The notes beneath the pieces were generated by a model. The model had not been told where the DNA came from. It ran no database searches and was given only the letters and a program-made list of their open reading frames with translations. A program made the translations under genes and the position numbers. From Paenimyroides viscosum (lineage in GTDB: Bacteria; Bacteroidota; Bacteroidia; Flavobacteriales; Flavobacteriaceae): a stretch of DNA of 36,206 bases. The stretch is taken from contig NZ_RQTJ01000028.1 of NCBI RefSeq assembly GCF_003858535.1, positions 1 through 36,206 on the forward strand, in the 5' to 3' direction. Below are positions 33,587-36,206 of this stretch, piece after piece (the first letter of the stretch is position 1; each line of letters begins with the position of its first letter).

Positions 33587-35041
33587 ATGAAAAAAATTAA
33601 ATACAGCATATTAACATTAATCACAGCCACTACCATTTACAGTTGCACGGCAGATTTCGAAGAAATAAACACCGATCCTAACCGGTTAGAAACTATTAGT
33701 CCGGCATCGTTATTAAACCCAATTTTGTATGGTTTAACAAACCACAACTCTTACTCGGCTTGGCACAACCGTACCGCACATTTAATGCAAGGTATCGTTC
33801 CTTTTCCATCAAACGATGCTCTTGGTTATCACCGTTATTGGGTTACCGATGCTATTGGACAAACCATGTGGGACAACCATTATCGTTGGTTAAAAAACAT
33901 CGACGAAATGGAAAATGCATCAATTGCAGCGGGCGATGTAAACTACCAAGCCATTGCATTAACATTAAAAGCATGGAGTTTTGCTAACCTTACAGATTGT
34001 TTTGGCGATATTCCTTTTAAAGAGGCATTAAAAGGCGATGAAGGTATTTTAAAACCTAAATTTCAACGCCAAGAAGTTATCTACAAAAAAGTATTAGAGT
34101 ATTTAGACCAAGCCAATGCATTGTATGATACAAGTAAAGCACTAATTTACGCACCCGATTTATTGTACGGCGACAAAAATACACAAGCAGTTGCCAGTTG
34201 GCAAAAACTAAACAATTCTTTACATTTACGTATGTTGCTTAGGCTAAGCGATGTTATGCCGGCAGAAAGCAACGCAAAATTAGTTACAATTTTAAACAAT
34301 CCTGCTATCTACCCAATTTTTGAATCAAGTGCAGACGATGCTATTTTAATTCATACTGGTGTTGCTCCAAACCTTACACCTTGGCCTCGTATTCAAGATT
34401 ATGCTGCCGATAAAAAATTATCTACTTTTTTTGTGGATCAATTGTTACAATGGAACGATCCACGATTACCTTTCTGGGCAACAAAAGCAACAGATAAAGA
34501 TAGAAAAGATATTGGCTACAAAGGAATTCCGTCGGGTTACGCAGCAAATGAAGGTGCTATAGATTATAATCCGTCGGCTCCAAATAACAACACCGCAATT
34601 GCACCAATGAAGAACATTATTATGACGTTTTCTGAAGTTCAGTTTATTAAAACAGAATTAGCTTTTAAGGGAATTATTTCAGGCGATATTGAAAGTTTAT
34701 ACAAAAGTGGAATTACAGCAGCCATGAAAATTTGGAACATTGACACACCTTTTGAATATTTTTCTAATGGAAATGTAGCCTATAACGGTACGTTTGAACA
34801 AATTATGTTACAAAAATACTTTGCATTATACTTTACCGATAATCAACAATGGTTAGAGTTTAGAAGAACAGGATTTCCTGTAATGCCGTTACAACCTAAT
34901 TTATATAACAATGGTAAAATGCCGGTTCGTTATCCATATCCTCAGGATGTGAAGCGCCAAAACACCGAAAATTATCAAGATGCCATTAACCAAATGGGAC
35001 CCGATGATATAAATACTCGTGTTTGGTGGGATATTAAGTAG
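33587..35041 (+). CDS. SusD/RagB-family surface lipoprotein
   Basis: A 484-aa protein. The lipobox is TTIYSC with Cys20; the following TADFEE is acidic, as in Bacteroidota surface-export signals. The sequence then follows the SusD_RagB-like-2 pattern: NTDPNRLETISPASLLNPILYGL, a helical TPR-like core (ALTLKAWSFANLTDCFGDIPFKEAL) and the ending LQKYFALYFTDNQQWLEFRRTGFP. It caps the SusC barrel on the cell surface and captures ligand. Together with the divergent phosphoesterase it may serve a phosphorylated nutrient. Confidence 0.94.
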   Translation: MKKIKYSILTLITATTIYSCTADFEEINTDPNRLETISPASLLNPILYGLTNHNSYSAWHNRTAHLMQGIVPFPSNDALGYHRYWVTDAIGQTMWDNHYRWLKNIDEMENASIAAGDVNYQAIALTLKAWSFANLTDCFGDIPFKEALKGDEGILKPKFQRQEVIYKKVLEYLDQANALYDTSKALIYAPDLLYGDKNTQAVASWQKLNNSLHLRMLLRLSDVMPAESNAKLVTILNNPAIYPIFESSADDAILIHTGVAPNLTPWPRIQDYAADKKLSTFFVDQLLQWNDPRLPFWATKATDKDRKDIGYKGIPSGYAANEGAIDYNPSAPNNNTAIAPMKNIIMTFSEVQFIKTELAFKGIISGDIESLYKSGITAAMKIWNIDTPFEYFSNGNVAYNGTFEQIMLQKYFALYFTDNQQWLEFRRTGFPVMPLQPNLYNNGKMPVRYPYPQDVKRQNTENYQDAINQMGPDDINTRVWWDIK

Positions 35042-35081
35042 AAACTATTAATTAGTTTATTTGTTTTATATTTTTTCAACG

Positions 35082-35115
35082 AAAACTGTCTTTTTAAAAG
35101 GCAGTTTTTACTTTT
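35082..35115 (+). terminator. Terminator after the SusC/SusD operon
   Basis: AAAACTGTC, a short A/T loop, GGCAGTTTTTACTTTTT; the stem has one T-G pair. It lies 40 bp past the SusD stop. A second weaker hairpin with CAGCC/GGCTG lies at 35163-35190. Confidence 0.75.
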
Positions 35116-35215
35116 TATGACAATCCGTTATGTAAAGAAATTAAAAAGTTTTAACAATAAAGCAGCCTAACTACGTTTGTAAAAAGGCTGTTGGTTTTTA
35201 AAGAAACAAATTGTA

Positions 35216-35395
35216 AAACCAAATGCCGAACCGCTTTTTAAACCAAAACCTACGTTGATTGATTACGACAAACAGCAATGGAACGATTTAACCAATGAAT
35301 TGTTTAACGAAATTTTTAAAAAATCACCTGTAAAGCGTACTAATTTTTCTGGTTTAACGCGGAATATAGCGTTTTTGAATAAAGACGATTTGTAA
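35216..35395 (+). pseudogene. Detached 3' fragment of a second queG
   Basis: Frame from 35216 to the stop at 35393-35395 reads [21 protein letters not shown]... and ends NIAFLNKDDL. It aligns without gaps to the last 56 residues of QueG at 23346-24269, with about 8 substitutions plus a 3-residue longer end. At DNA level the two are close but clearly not identical, so this is a diverged homologue, not a recent copy. Nothing upstream of 35198 resembles QueG: no clusters and no catalytic domain. It abuts REP-like hairpins and a toxin remnant. It is a relic of duplication or recombination, not a functional gene. Confidence 0.88.
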
Positions 35396-35423
35396 TTTGC
35401 TGTATCTGTTTCCCTGTACGCTA

Positions 35424-35484
35424 GTGCAAGCGTCACGCTTGTGCTTACTATATTATTTATATGCACGAGCATGATGTTCGCGCC
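35424..35484. repeat. Pair of REP-like hairpins
   Basis: The first hairpin is at 35424-35444 (AAGCGT-C-ACGCTT core, extended to about 10 bp with G-T pairs). The second is at 35463-35484 (GCACGAGCAT against ATGTTCGCGC, with two non-Watson-Crick positions). GC content is much higher than the surroundings. Arrays of such hairpins are common next to Rhs/RAYT loci in Flavobacteria. Confidence 0.5.
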
Positions 35485-35501
35485 AGCGAGGTGGGATAAG
35501 T

Positions 35502-36107
35502 TTATAAAATTGGATATGCAGTTTTAGGTATATCATTTACAATAATGAAAATTACTTTTATACCTTTCGATGTCACACCACCAAATTGATTTTTTTTATT
35601 TATAATTGGAAATCTATAAAGATAAGCTAACTCCAATTCTGCTAACAAATTACCTTCTGTCCAATGTAAAGGGAAAAGTGTAGTTCTTTTATTAATCCAT
35701 TTTTTATTCTCATTATCATACATTTGAATTTCCGCATCTAGAACACCTTTTAAATTCATATCATAGATATTTAAAATTCGAGTTTTTGTAGGTTCAAAAA
35801 AATGTATTCCAGAAATTTCTCCATTTTTAAATTTTGGTACAAAAGAATGATTTAAGAAGGTAAATAAAGAATTGTCGAATTTTTTATTTTTAGGAACAAA
35901 TATTATTTTTTTTAAAGGAGGAATGTTTTGTGGTAGAATTAATTTTGATGCTGTTTTCGGTTTAGACAGTTTCAATTCATTGTAAAATTTAGAATCTGTT
36001 ATTAATTCATTAATATTTGAATATGGACCTTCAAAATCGTAATATCTAATTATTTCATTTTTCTCATCACCAGCTTCAACTTTAAAAATATATCTGTCAG
36101 TTTGCAA
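35502..36107 (-). CDS. C-terminal part of an EndoU-like nuclease toxin, 5' end missing
   Basis: About 201 residues from a TTG, but no ATG: the frame stays open upstream to 36158, crossing into the terminal repeat at 36145 and reaching an in-frame TAA at 36159-36161. The last 100 residues (GEISGIHFFEP, KGVLDAEIQMYDNENKKW, TLFPLHWTEGNLLAELELAY, SKGIKVIFII and the final KTAYPIL) follow the pattern of bacterial EndoU nuclease domains found at the tips of Rhs/CdiA-type toxins. The catalytic His may be that in SGIHFF, with Ser-Lys in SKGIKV near the end. No delivery domain or start is visible, so the gene was probably interrupted by the element represented by the 61-bp repeat. There is no immunity gene downstream. 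EndoU assignment is by eye. Confidence 0.55.
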   Translation of the reverse strand: MQTDRYIFKVEAGDEKNEIIRYYDFEGPYSNINELITDSKFYNELKLSKPKTASKLILPQNIPPLKKIIFVPKNKKFDNSLFTFLNHSFVPKFKNGEISGIHFFEPTKTRILNIYDMNLKGVLDAEIQMYDNENKKWINKRTTLFPLHWTEGNLLAELELAYLYRFPIINKKNQFGGVTSKGIKVIFIIVNDIPKTAYPIL

Positions 36108-36144
36108 ATTATGAATTTCAGATCTACCATTTTTAATTATATAA

Positions 36145-36205
36145 TAACCCGTAGTGCATTATAGAAAAAGTTGCTCAAAAGATTAAAAATCAGTATATTG
36201 TATTG
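36145..36205. repeat. 61-bp terminal inverted repeat, right copy
   Basis: Exact reverse complement of bases 1-61. It begins in what would be the upstream reading frame of the EndoU-like fragment and introduces a stop there, so the element has apparently separated the toxin tip from the rest of its gene. Confidence 0.85.
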
Positions 36206-36206
36206 A

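Noticed and set aside
35263..35472. 69-aa frame on the minus strand
   Set aside because: Antisense shadow of the queG 3' fragment and REP hairpins; no independent support.
1..36206. tRNA, rRNA or CRISPR loci
   Set aside because: No cloverleaf, rRNA signature or regular repeat-spacer pattern was seen on either strand.

Overview
The window is a roughly 34% GC chromosomal segment from a member of the Bacteroidota, most likely a Flavobacteriaceae-type organism. The evidence is a complete Alternative Complex III operon joined to an aa3 oxidase, a SusC/SusD pair, a LytTR regulator, genes without Shine-Dalgarno signals, and TAnnTTTG-type -7 promoter elements. Both ends carry the same 61-bp sequence in inverted orientation, so the window is probably a draft contig bounded by two copies of one dispersed repeat or mobile element.

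Layout. 1-3.6 kb: a small conserved hypothetical gene (minus) and leuS. 3.6-6.8 kb: two tandem outer-membrane-type barrel genes, a membrane-anchored coiled-coil protein like an SPFH C-terminus, a LytS-type histidine kinase broken by two frameshifts, and its LytTR response regulator, closely packed and co-directional. 7.1-9.8 kb: a CPA2 cation/proton antiporter and, convergent to it, a SPOR-domain protein. 9.9-21.4 kb: actABCDEF-coxBA, a quinol:cytochrome c oxidoreductase plus cytochrome c oxidase unit that would carry electrons from menaquinol to oxygen. 21.5-23.3 kb: an accessory island with an orphan Rhs C-terminal toxin tip carrying an HExxH motif, an overlapping exported candidate immunity protein, and a decayed REP-associated transposase (RAYT) between inverted REP palindromes. 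23.3-25.3 kb: ruvB-queG (minus). 25.3-28.5 kb: a MITE-like intergenic repeat, a zinc-ribbon methyltransferase, a J-domain/KTSC-like protein, and aspartokinase lysC preceded by a lysine-rich leader peptide and an intrinsic terminator. 28.5-35.0 kb: an exported metallophosphoesterase divergent from a SusC/SusD uptake pair. 35.0-36.2 kb: a second accessory patch with a detached 3' fragment of a second queG, REP-like hairpins, and the 3' part of an EndoU-like toxin gene that runs into the terminal repeat.

Most notable points: (1) the previously unlabelled small ORF with Lys codons between a TATATTTG promoter and a strong terminator upstream of lysC, a candidate lysine attenuator; (2) the two Rhs/REP patches that both abut queG 3'-end sequence, suggesting a recombination hotspot; (3) the split histidine kinase; (4) the orphan zincin-like toxin with a signal-peptide-bearing partner; (5) the very His-rich periplasmic loop of ActF and the four-helix CoxB. 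All functional calls come from reading motifs in the translated sequence; no database search was run.
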